Assembly (NCBI GenBank): GCA_041687475.1
Contig: JAWLBW010000069.1
Coordinates: 1 to 17,026, forward strand
Origin: JAWLBW01 sp041687475
GTDB taxonomy: Bacteria > J088 > JAWLBW01
Reading direction: 5' to 3'
DNA length: 17,026 nt
The notes under the pieces were generated by a model, which was given only the letters and a program-made list of their open reading frames with translations, was not told where the DNA came from and searched no databases. The position numbers and the translations under genes were made by a program. Every line of letters starts with the position of its first letter. Within the stretch, counting starts at the first letter, position 1. Positions 1 to 7,558 of the stretch are shown here, in pieces.

Positions 1-2
1 CC

Positions 3-3000
3 GAATTCAAGGCCCACAGCGGCACATCGACCGCGGGCACTCCCTTCCTGCAGGCGCCCCGGGTAACCGGCGAAGTCTCGCTGCTCGATCTGTTTCAACG
101 CAAGTTCACCGTTGAAGAGGTAAGGGTCCATAAGCCTGTCATCGTCTTCGGTAACGCCGATAACGAATGGGTGAACTTTCTCAATATCGAGAAGCTCGAC
201 GAACTGGTATCGGGTGACGACGACAAACCGCTGCAGAGCCGGTGGAAGGTTGTCATGCGCAAGGTGCGCCTCGAAGACGCGAAGGTCGACTTCGTCGTCG
301 ACGTCATTGACCTTCGTACCCGGCTTTCCGGCTTCACGGTCGAAGCCTGGTTCGACGAAATCGCCGATCACCAGCGCATTCCCATCCGCCTGATCAGCGC
401 CGAGGGGTTGTACCGCATGTTCGGTCGCGACTTCCAGCTCGCCGCTGCCCAGGGCGAGCTCGCGGTCGAAATCATCGAGGGCCCATGGGTCGATCTCGTG
501 ATTGAAAAGCTGCGTCTGCGAGGCGGCTACCCGAACGCCTTGCTCGAAGCCTCGGGGCGCATCGTCGACATTGCCCGCAGGCACGTGTTTCGAGTCAAGG
601 CATTGGGCGAGAGCGAGCTCAACTTCCTCAACGACGTATTCTTCGACGATCCCGCCCTGACCGGCTCGGCCACCTTCGATGTTTCCTACGATGGAGATTT
701 TGAAGATTTCGTTGTCGACGGCACCGTGTCGAGTTCGGCGTTCGCGGCCGGCGACGTCACCATCGCTGGAGCGAAGGTCGAGGCCCGGGTAACCCTCGAT
801 GGGCTGGCCATCAAGCGAGCCGCGTTCGACCTTTTGGGGGGAACGGTGAACGCTGCCGGCAACCTTGCCTTTGCCTCACTGGACTGGAACGCCGATGTTG
901 CCTGGCAGAATATCGAATCGGAGCGACTGGTTGCGCTTGGCGACACCGACGTCAGGCTGAAGGGCTTGCTCGGGGGAAGCTTTCAGGGGGCGGGCGATCT
1001 TCGGGATGCTCGCAACTTTGCCGGCAACCTGCGCCTGACGACCCCCGCGTTTTCGTTGGCGTGGGGCGAAGACGAGCGCTCCATTCATATTCCCGAAGGC
1101 GCGTTCGAGGGGTTCCTGTCTTCGTCTTCCCGCGACTTGTACGTGCGCGACGCCAGCCTCGATACCCGCCGTGAGTCGGCCCAGCTGGCCGGTTCGATCG
1201 GCTGGGATACCGCAGCCGTAGACATGGACGTGGCCGTGCAGAGCGGCGACTTCTCGTTTCTCGAGGCGATAACCGGGTTTCCGATTGCGGGTTGGGGCAC
1301 GGCAGACGGAAAGTGGACGGGTACCTTGCCGGAGCCGGCCTTTTCCTTCCAGGTCGATGTGCGTGACGTTCGTCTGCCCTGGGTCAATCTCGACGAAGCA
1401 ACCGGAGCCCTCGCCGTAGACCTGCATTCCATCAGCTTCCGCAATCTGGTGGCGCAGTCGGCCGGCGGGCGGGCCACCATGAAAACCGGTTACATCGGAC
1501 CCTTTGACGGCGACACCCGGGTGCTTCTTCCGGTCGAGGCCGAGAACGTGGCTCTCGGCCAGGCCCTGCAACCGCTTGTGGGCGACGTCATTCCCCTCGA
1601 TGGTCGCTTTACTGGAAGCTTCGAACTCGACAGTCCGGTGGCCGCTCCTTCGGGGTATGCGCAGGGGGTTGTTCGCAGGCTCATGGTGTACGGCGAGACC
1701 ATTGCCGAGGCCGAAGGAAGGCTCGATATCCGTGACGGGGTGCTTGTCTTTTCCCACATGAGCGGAACAGACGGCACCAGTCATTATTCCGCGCGCGGTC
1801 ACATCGATCCGGGGGGAGAGATCGACTTCTTCGTCATGGGTAGCGGCATCGACGTGAGCGCCCTCAGGCATGTGCAGGGCTACGCCCTTGCGGGCACGGG
1901 CAGCGCCGAACTTACCGTACGTGCCTTGCCGGGGGGGCCGGTCGACCTCGACGCCGTTGCCAGGGTCGACGATCTGTCGCTCTACGGCGTTTCCCTGGGG
2001 GCCACCGAAGGGCGCCTGGCCAAGCGGGGCGAATCGCTCGAGGTATCGGGGGTGGCGCCGCACGCCCGGGCCGACATGCGGGTCGAGTTGGTCGAGGGGT
2101 ATCCGGCCGAAATCACGGCGTTGGCCCACCGGCTCGATCTGAGTGCGCTGCTCGATGACATTGCGCAAGGCGAACTCGGGTTCCGGGTAGACGGTACGGC
2201 CGATGTACAGGCAAATCTTGATGGTCTGCCCGATTCATTACGCGGAAACCTGCGGTTGGGCAAGATTCGACTTTCGCACAATGTGACTGCCGTCGAGAAC
2301 CTCGAACCCGTCGAGATTACCTTGCAGGGGGGAAAGGCCAACATCGCGCGCGCGCCTTTTCGGGGCGAGTCGACCCGGGTCAGCCTCGCGGGTGACGTCG
2401 GATTTGACGGAAGCCTTCTGCTCGACGTCGACGGGGGCGTGAATCTCCAGCTGTTTCGTGCCTTCGTGCCGCGGCTTGCGGGCGCCGAGGGCGTCTTGCT
2501 CGTCGACGGCGTCATACGCGGTACCGGCAGAAACCCCATTGTCGAAGCGTCCTTGCGCACCCGAGACGCCAGGCTGCAGCTCGAGGGCGTGAACCTTACC
2601 TTCGACGATGTCGAGGCCACGGGCTCCTTCCGCAAGGGCCAGATTCTATTCGAGCGCATCGATGCGCGTATCGGCGACGGCCGTATGAGCGGCGGCGGCT
2701 ACCTTCTCATGGACGGTTTCGTGCCGACCTACGTCTCTCTTTTCGCCACCCTGAACGAAGCCGAGAGCCGCATTCCCGAATGGCTGCTCGTGCGGGTAAA
2801 CGGACGCATCGAAATGCTCGGGCCGATTGACGACGTGCTTCTGCGCGGCGATCTCGATATCGTGCGTGCGCTCTATGACGATCCGATGAGCTGGGAGTCG
2901 TTGATTCTTCGCTTCCGCGATTCGGGTCCCGTCCTTACGGGCGTAGAAGGCAAAGGCCTGCGCCTTGACCTGGGCCTTCACTCTGCCGGCAGTATCTTCG

Positions 3001-3737
3001 TGCGCAACAACCTGGTCGACGTGAAGTTGCGGGGCGATATGCGAATGCGGGGTTATGTTCCCGACATCGACATAACAGGTAACCTGCAGTTTGTTGAAGG
3101 AAGCGTGGTCTTCCGCGAAAACGTGTTCGAGGTCGAAAGCGGTCAGGTCAATTTTCTCGAAGGGGGTGGCATCAAGCCCTACCTCGACCTGCAGGCCCAG
3201 ACGAGAATCGAAGAAGCGGTAACCCATCGTTTTCATGAAATTCGTCTGCTCGCCGGCGGTCCTCCCGATGACATGCGCATCGAGTTGGAAAGCTCGCCGC
3301 CGCTTCCCCGTGAAGACATTCTGAGCCTGCTCTATATTCGCCGGCGGGCGAGCGAAGGCCTCGGGGGGGGCGGCACACCCGCTGCCGAAGCGGTCAGCCT
3401 GGCCTTTAAGCTCAACGAAGAGCTGGCCGGTTTTCAGAGTGAAATCAGACAGTACTTCGGCTTCGAAGAGCTGGTACTCGAGCCGGCGTTTACCGAGTCG
3501 AGCGGAAGCGGTACCATGAAGCTTCGGGCAACGAAGGTCATCAACAGTGAACTGACCGCAACCGTTTCGACCAGTCTGACCTCGAACGATCTGGCTTTCC
3601 GTCTCGGATACTCCGTGACCGACAACCTCTTCTTCGATCTCGGATGGAACAGCGTGCCTGAGCAGCAGGTTCGCAACCCCGCCGGACGGTTCGGCAACTT
3701 CGGCATTCGCCCCCGCCTGCACTTTGAATTCGAGTAA
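3..3737 (+). CDS. tamB: TamB-like translocation/assembly module protein (AsmA/DUF490 superfamily), 5' partial
   Basis: The frame is open from the left edge (codon at position 3) to TAA at 3735-3737, giving at least 1244 residues; the true start and any signal anchor lie outside the window. A GTG at 171 is the first start-like codon, but the residues before it (FTVEEVRVHKPVIVFGNA) already look like AsmA-type repeat sequence, so I treat the gene as truncated. The protein consists of repeated beta-strand segments, as in the long beta-taco/bridge-like proteins. Its last ~300 residues match the TamB C-terminal domain: the DITGNLQFVEGSVVFRENVFEV stretch, the PLPREDILSLL segment, and an end on alternating aromatics (HFEFE). 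TamB-family proteins span the periplasm from the inner membrane to an Omp85 partner and serve outer-membrane protein insertion or phospholipid transport. The next gene encodes such an Omp85 protein. Family assignment is firm; whether it acts with TamA or as a YhdP/YdbH-like lipid bridge is inference. Confidence 0.88.
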   Translation, partial: EFKAHSGTSTAGTPFLQAPRVTGEVSLLDLFQRKFTVEEVRVHKPVIVFGNADNEWVNFLNIEKLDELVSGDDDKPLQSRWKVVMRKVRLEDAKVDFVVDVIDLRTRLSGFTVEAWFDEIADHQRIPIRLISAEGLYRMFGRDFQLAAAQGELAVEIIEGPWVDLVIEKLRLRGGYPNALLEASGRIVDIARRHVFRVKALGESELNFLNDVFFDDPALTGSATFDVSYDGDFEDFVVDGTVSSSAFAAGDVTIAGAKVEARVTLDGLAIKRAAFDLLGGTVNAAGNLAFASLDWNADVAWQNIESERLVALGDTDVRLKGLLGGSFQGAGDLRDARNFAGNLRLTTPAFSLAWGEDERSIHIPEGAFEGFLSSSSRDLYVRDASLDTRRESAQLAGSIGWDTAAVDMDVAVQSGDFSFLEAITGFPIAGWGTADGKWTGTLPEPAFSFQVDVRDVRLPWVNLDEATGALAVDLHSISFRNLVAQSAGGRATMKTGYIGPFDGDTRVLLPVEAENVALGQALQPLVGDVIPLDGRFTGSFELDSPVAAPSGYAQGVVRRLMVYGETIAEAEGRLDIRDGVLVFSHMSGTDGTSHYSARGHIDPGGEIDFFVMGSGIDVSALRHVQGYALAGTGSAELTVRALPGGPVDLDAVARVDDLSLYGVSLGATEGRLAKRGESLEVSGVAPHARADMRVELVEGYPAEITALAHRLDLSALLDDIAQGELGFRVDGTADVQANLDGLPDSLRGNLRLGKIRLSHNVTAVENLEPVEITLQGGKANIARAPFRGESTRVSLAGDVGFDGSLLLDVDGGVNLQLFRAFVPRLAGAEGVLLVDGVIRGTGRNPIVEASLRTRDARLQLEGVNLTFDDVEATGSFRKGQILFERIDARIGDGRMSGGGYLLMDGFVPTYVSLFATLNEAESRIPEWLLVRVNGRIEMLGPIDDVLLRGDLDIVRALYDDPMSWESLILRFRDSGPVLTGVEGKGLRLDLGLHSAGSIFVRNNLVDVKLRGDMRMRGYVPDIDITGNLQFVEGSVVFRENVFEVESGQVNFLEGGGIKPYLDLQAQTRIEEAVTHRFHEIRLLAGGPPDDMRIELESSPPLPREDILSLLYIRRRASEGLGGGGTPAAEAVSLAFKLNEELAGFQSEIRQYFGFEELVLEPAFTESSGSGTMKLRATKVINSELTATVSTSLTSNDLAFRLGYSVTDNLFFDLGWNSVPEQQVRNPAGRFGNFGIRPRLHFEFE
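3363..3370 (+). repeat. Homopolymeric G8 tract inside tamB
   Basis: Eight consecutive G bases encode part of a Gly-rich loop (LGGGGT) in the C-terminal domain of the TamB-like protein. Tracts of this length can slip during replication or sequencing. A change of one base would remove the last ~120 residues of the domain. As read here the frame is intact. Confidence 0.7.
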
Positions 3738-3749
3738 CCGTTTTTCCTC

Positions 3750-6617
3750 ATGAACTGGCCCGTTCTCTTCGCTCTCATCGTCGCGCTGCAGGGGCCTGTT
3801 CCCGATACCCCTTCGACCGTGCCTCCGGTCAGTCCCGAATTGTTTGTCGGGCGTTCGGTTACGCGATTGACCCTCAATTTGCCTGAGGGTATTGCCGCCG
3901 AAGAGGTACGCGGGATCATTCAATCGAAGCAAGGCGCTCGTTTCGATATGCAAACCGTCGATCTCGACGTGCGCCGTCTCTACCATACCTTGCCCGTTGA
4001 GAACGTGGTGGTCGAGGCCGAGTCGACCGACGGCGGGGTCGCGGTGGTCTATCGGCTGGTGCCCCGCGTCTTTGTCAGCGACGTTTCCGTGCGTGGAAAC
4101 GAACACGCCGATGAAGACGAGATTCTGGCGCTGCTCGACACCAAGGAGGGGGGCGAACTCAAGCCCGGGGCCGCGGCCCGCATTCGTCGCCGCGTTCTGG
4201 AGTTGTATCGGCGTGACGGCTTCTTTCAGGCCGACGTCGTCGTCAGATTCGACGAAAAATCGGGACGTACCGTGCACGTGATCGTTGAAATCGACGAGGG
4301 TGAACGTGCGCGCATCGGCAGGGTGACGCTCGCCGGGGTTGCCCCCGACCAGACGTGGGTTTCGTCGGCGCTCGGCCTGATTCCGGGCAAGCCCTATTCA
4401 CGCAGGGGGCTTCTCGATGCCCGCAAAGACCTTTCCGAGGCTCTGGTCAAGCAAGGCTACAGGGCATATCGCATAGAAGAGCCTGCGGTTACGTGGAATC
4501 CCCGCGAGAATACGGTTAACGTGGCCTGGCTCATCGAGACGGGGCCCGTGATTACCATGCGCTTCGTGGGCAACCTGTTTTTTTCGGAACGGGATCTTTA
4601 TTACGCGCTCGATCTCGACGACCTCAAGCAGATGCCGCCGGGGGGCGCCGAAGAAATCGAAAGGCAGCTCGTCGGACTGTATCAGCGTTGGGGCTTCATA
4701 GACGTATCTGTCGAGCTGGAAAGCGTGGTCGACGAGAACGGCGACCAGCAGACATTTATCTTCGGCATTGACGAGGGGCGTCAGCGCTTCATTCGTGAAG
4801 TGCGGTTCAGGGGAAACCAGGTGCTTGGCGACAAGCCTCTTTACGAAGCGCAACGGGTACGACGCCGGCATTGGTATTCGTCGATTTTCGCCCCCTCGGA
4901 AGGTACCTTTCCGCAACCGATGCGCCTGGTCAACGACGAACTGTTGCTGCAGACATATCAACGGTCGGGTTTTCTAGGCGCCGAGATCAAAGCACGCGAA
5001 CTGATTGAGTTAGGCGATTCGCTCGTGCTGCAGTACACGCTCTCCGAGGGGGCGCGCACGCTGGTTAGCCGGCTCGATTTCGCCGGCAACGTATTTTTCT
5101 CCGACGCTCAGCTTGAGGCGGTACTTGACACCCCCGTCGGCGCCCCCTACGATGCCGTCGACTTTGATGCGGGCGTCGATCGCATTCGCTCGCTGTACCG
5201 CGCGAACGGCTTCATCGACGTAAAGGTCGAAGACCGCACCGAGTTTCCCGACGGCGTAACGAGCGCCGTGTTGAAAATCGACATCGACGAAGGCATTCAG
5301 TATCGTATCGGCCAGATTTTCGTGCAGGGAAACACACGCACGGCCGATGAGGTCATTCGCCGCAATCTTCTTGTGCACACGGGCGATGTCGTGAGCCCGG
5401 CAAGGCTTCTCGATACGCAACGCAAGCTGTACAGCCTGGGCATTTTCGGCGGCGTCTGGGTCGAGATTCTTTCGCGTGATGCGCAGGCGCGGGTAGCCAA
5501 CGTCATCGTCAGAATTCAAGAGCGCGCCAACGGCAACTTCGATATCGGCGTGGGCGTCGGTACGGCCGAAGGACTCAGCCTGGCGGCCGAACTCGGCCAC
5601 CGCAATCTCTGGGGCACGGCGCGTAGCCTGCGTCTGCTCGGTGAAATATCGTACCGATTTGATCGATTCGACCGCTTCCGTGAAGCCAACGAATACCATG
5701 CCGATCTGGGCTACCGCGAGCCCTGGCTTTTCGACAGTAAGTGGGCGGGTCGCGCAAACTACGTTACCGAGCTCAACCGGCGCGAAGCGACCTACAACTA
5801 TACCGTCGATCGCATCATTCTCGGCGCCGAACGCAACTTCACCGAAAACTGGGGCTTCCAGCCCGAAAGTCTTGCGCTGTATCCGCAATTTGTGTGGGAA
5901 CGCGACGTCTTTTTCCGGAAAGACTCCGATGAATGCGGTTTGTTGGCTTGCCAGCCGAACATCAACCTGCCCGAAGGGCAGGAGTCGGCAACCTGGTACG
6001 TCTCGGGCCTTGACGCCTTTCTGCTGGCCGACTACCGCAACGATCGCTTCAACCCCAACAACGGGTGGGTTACCACCTATCACGTCTTCTACGCGCAGCC
6101 GGCAATCGGTTCCGACTTTCACTTTCTACGGCAGGACTTTCTTGCCGGACGCTACTGGCCCATTGCAGATCGTACCTGGTTCAGTTTCGCGCTTCGCGGC
6201 GGCTACATTGCCCTGCTTCCGCCGAGCGATTTCCTCATCAAGCCGCACAAATTCGTTCTGGGCGGGGTGAATTCGGTTCGGGGCTACGGCCTCGACCGCA
6301 TTTTCGTCGAGGTCGGCCGCGCCGACATTCCCGGCGGCGAAGACGGCGGACTCGTGATGGTGAACTATCAGGCCGAATTGCGCTTTCCCATCTGGCAGAA
6401 TCTGGGCGGAATTCTCTTTCACGACGCCGGCCAGGTCTGGGCAGACGTAAGCTCGGTAAGTCTGCCTCTGCTTTATACCGCGGGTACCGGGCTGCGGTAC
6501 GACACGCCCGTAGGGCCGGTGCGCCTCGACATCGGCTGGAAGCTCAACCCGGGCGACGCGCCCGGGGCCGACGTGTCGCCTTACGAGCTGCACTTCGCCA
6601 TCGGCAGCCCCTTCTGA
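3750..6617 (+). CDS. Omp85-family outer-membrane protein assembly factor (BamA/TamA-like) with seven POTRA domains
   Basis: This 955-residue protein should sit in the outer membrane as a 16-strand barrel with periplasmic POTRA domains that receive substrate. By eye I count seven POTRA modules at about residues 36-106, 107-183, 186-265, 267-343, 346-434, 436-514 and 517-592. Most carry the repeat signature of a VRGN-like strand, a helix ending in LYRxxGF and a closing strand ending in DEG. The barrel follows at about 594-955. It has the conserved VRGYG loop-6 motif (residues 843-847), a FHDAGQVW strand, GLRYDTPVGPVRLDIGW, and a C-terminal Phe. The start is the first ATG after the tamB stop, 12 bases away and in the same frame. 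No clear Shine-Dalgarno is visible, so coupling to tamB is likely. The N-terminus (MNWPVLFALIVALQG) is hydrophobic but lacks the usual positive charges. BamA and TamA cannot be separated from sequence alone: adjacency to tamB suggests TamA, while the domain count suggests BamA. Confidence 0.92.
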   Translation: MNWPVLFALIVALQGPVPDTPSTVPPVSPELFVGRSVTRLTLNLPEGIAAEEVRGIIQSKQGARFDMQTVDLDVRRLYHTLPVENVVVEAESTDGGVAVVYRLVPRVFVSDVSVRGNEHADEDEILALLDTKEGGELKPGAAARIRRRVLELYRRDGFFQADVVVRFDEKSGRTVHVIVEIDEGERARIGRVTLAGVAPDQTWVSSALGLIPGKPYSRRGLLDARKDLSEALVKQGYRAYRIEEPAVTWNPRENTVNVAWLIETGPVITMRFVGNLFFSERDLYYALDLDDLKQMPPGGAEEIERQLVGLYQRWGFIDVSVELESVVDENGDQQTFIFGIDEGRQRFIREVRFRGNQVLGDKPLYEAQRVRRRHWYSSIFAPSEGTFPQPMRLVNDELLLQTYQRSGFLGAEIKARELIELGDSLVLQYTLSEGARTLVSRLDFAGNVFFSDAQLEAVLDTPVGAPYDAVDFDAGVDRIRSLYRANGFIDVKVEDRTEFPDGVTSAVLKIDIDEGIQYRIGQIFVQGNTRTADEVIRRNLLVHTGDVVSPARLLDTQRKLYSLGIFGGVWVEILSRDAQARVANVIVRIQERANGNFDIGVGVGTAEGLSLAAELGHRNLWGTARSLRLLGEISYRFDRFDRFREANEYHADLGYREPWLFDSKWAGRANYVTELNRREATYNYTVDRIILGAERNFTENWGFQPESLALYPQFVWERDVFFRKDSDECGLLACQPNINLPEGQESATWYVSGLDAFLLADYRNDRFNPNNGWVTTYHVFYAQPAIGSDFHFLRQDFLAGRYWPIADRTWFSFALRGGYIALLPPSDFLIKPHKFVLGGVNSVRGYGLDRIFVEVGRADIPGGEDGGLVMVNYQAELRFPIWQNLGGILFHDAGQVWADVSSVSLPLLYTAGTGLRYDTPVGPVRLDIGWKLNPGDAPGADVSPYELHFAIGSPF

Positions 6618-6716
6618 TTAGTGCTCGATATTAGTTCGTAAATAAGAAAATCATCAGTTTTGGGTTTGTCTGTAGTATTCCGTAGTACCGAAGCTACACC
6701 GCATGTCTTGAAAACG
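6618..6716. other. AT-rich spacer between the Omp85 gene and the next promoter
   Basis: This spacer is visibly richer in A+T than its coding neighbours. I see no reading frame with coding character and no RNA gene. A 5-base CTGAT/ATCAG pairing near 6614-6657 has a ~30-base loop and is too weak to call a terminator, so the end of the tamB-Omp85 transcript is unresolved. Confidence 0.5.
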
Positions 6717-6745
6717 TTGACAGATTCACTGCTTTAAAGTAGTAT
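6717..6745 (+). promoter_or_regulatory. Sigma70-type promoter for the CpoB-like/LysM operon
   Basis: TTGACA at 6717-6722 is a perfect -35 hexamer. It is followed by a 17-base spacer and TAGTAT at 6740-6745, which matches the -10 consensus TATAAT at four of six positions. Transcription would start near 6751-6753, leaving a leader of about 27 bases. This is the best promoter in the window, and it lies in an AT-rich spacer directly ahead of a gene. Confidence 0.82.
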
Positions 6746-6768
6746 TTTCACTGACTTCTTACCTACCA

Positions 6769-6778
6769 GAGCGCTCTG
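6769..6778. promoter_or_regulatory. Perfect 10-bp palindrome abutting a start codon
   Basis: AGAGCGCTCT is its own reverse complement and ends at the base before the ATG at 6779. It occupies the place where a Shine-Dalgarno sequence would normally be, and none is seen there. It could be an operator or a small leader structure, or chance: a 10-bp perfect palindrome is expected about once per kilobase. Confidence 0.3.
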
Positions 6779-7558
6779 ATGCGTCGACGTTTCTTTTTCA
6801 TACTATGCGGCCTTCTGGTTACCGGGTGTGCAACCGGAAAAACCGAGCAGCGGGTCGACAACCTCGAGGCCCAGCTTACTTCGCTGCAACGCGATCAGGC
6901 GTTGGCCAGGGTTCGCCTTGACGAAATCAACCGCTTGAGCCAGAGCGTGTTCATTCTGCAGGATCGGGTCGAGCAGATGTCGCTCGAGCTGGAGCGCGCC
7001 CAGACCGAAATCGTGGCGATGGACGCACAACCTGCCGAAGTGCCCCGCATCGAGCAGGTGGCTCCGGTAAAGGCGCCGAAGGCCGTGAAGCCCGCGAATG
7101 CCCCACTTGCGACCGGTCCGGCCCCGAGTAAGGGCGTTACGCGCGACGACGCCGTTACGGCCTACCGTGAGGCCTATGAGCTGCTCAAGAACGGCGACTA
7201 CGTCGCGTCGCGCGGGCAGTTCATGGAGTTGCTGCAGCGTTTTCCGCGTCACGATCTTTCCGACAATGCCCAGTACTGGCTGGGCGAAATCGACTACGTT
7301 ACGCGCGATTATCGGGGCGCACTCAAGGCGTTCGAGCGGGTGATCACCGAGTACCCGCATGGAAACAAAGTGCCTGATGCCTTGTTGAAAATGGCATTCT
7401 GTCATCAGGAACTCGGCCAGAACGATCTGGCACGCAGCAATCTGGAACGCATTCTGCGCGAGTTTTCGTGGAGCGACCCTGCGAAAAAAGCCAAAGAGCG
7501 GTTGCAACTGCTCGGGGAAGAGGCAACAGCCTCGGCCCCCAATACGGAGGATTCATGA
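6779..7558 (+). CDS. TPR-repeat lipoprotein, CpoB/YbgF-like (Tol-Pal-associated cell division coordinator family)
   Basis: 259 residues. The N-terminus (MRRRFFFILCGLLVTGC) is a lipoprotein signal with lipobox V14-T15-G16-C17. Alanine at +2 predicts outer-membrane sorting. Residues ~21-80 form a heptad-rich coiled coil (RVDNLEAQLTSLQRDQ...), residues ~83-118 a Pro/Ala/Lys linker, and residues ~125-245 TPR repeats (YREAYELLKNGDY, AQYWLGEIDYVTRDYRGALKAFERVITEYP, ALLKMAFCHQELGQNDLARSNLERI). Coiled coil followed by C-terminal TPRs is the CpoB architecture. In enterobacteria CpoB is periplasmic, binds TolA and links outer-membrane constriction to PBP1B. Here the protein is lipidated, and no tol or pal gene is in the window. 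It is the first gene of a two-gene operon with its own promoter, and its TGA overlaps the next ATG. A BamD-like role is an alternative, but the coiled coil favours CpoB. Confidence 0.85.
   Translation: MRRRFFFILCGLLVTGCATGKTEQRVDNLEAQLTSLQRDQALARVRLDEINRLSQSVFILQDRVEQMSLELERAQTEIVAMDAQPAEVPRIEQVAPVKAPKAVKPANAPLATGPAPSKGVTRDDAVTAYREAYELLKNGDYVASRGQFMELLQRFPRHDLSDNAQYWLGEIDYVTRDYRGALKAFERVITEYPHGNKVPDALLKMAFCHQELGQNDLARSNLERILREFSWSDPAKKAKERLQLLGEEATASAPNTEDS
7546..7550 (+). promoter_or_regulatory. Ribosome binding site that fixes the LysM start
   Basis: GGAGG lies four bases ahead of the ATG at 7555, inside the end of the preceding gene. It supports ATG 7555 over the upstream in-frame GTG at 7468, which would put 29 residues with no signal-peptide character before the real signal peptide. 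Confidence 0.8.

Noticed and set aside
171..3737. GTG 171 as the start of the TamB-like gene
   Set aside because: The 56 codons before it in the window are open and look like AsmA-family sequence, so the gene continues to the left of the window.
2646..4277. 543-codon open frame antisense to tamB and the Omp85 gene
   Set aside because: It spans the junction of two clear genes on the other strand and shows no family resemblance; it is a compositional shadow.
7468..7554. GTG 7468 as the start of the LysM gene
   Set aside because: It would overlap the preceding gene by 91 bases and bury the signal peptide. GGAGG just before ATG 7555 gives a better start.
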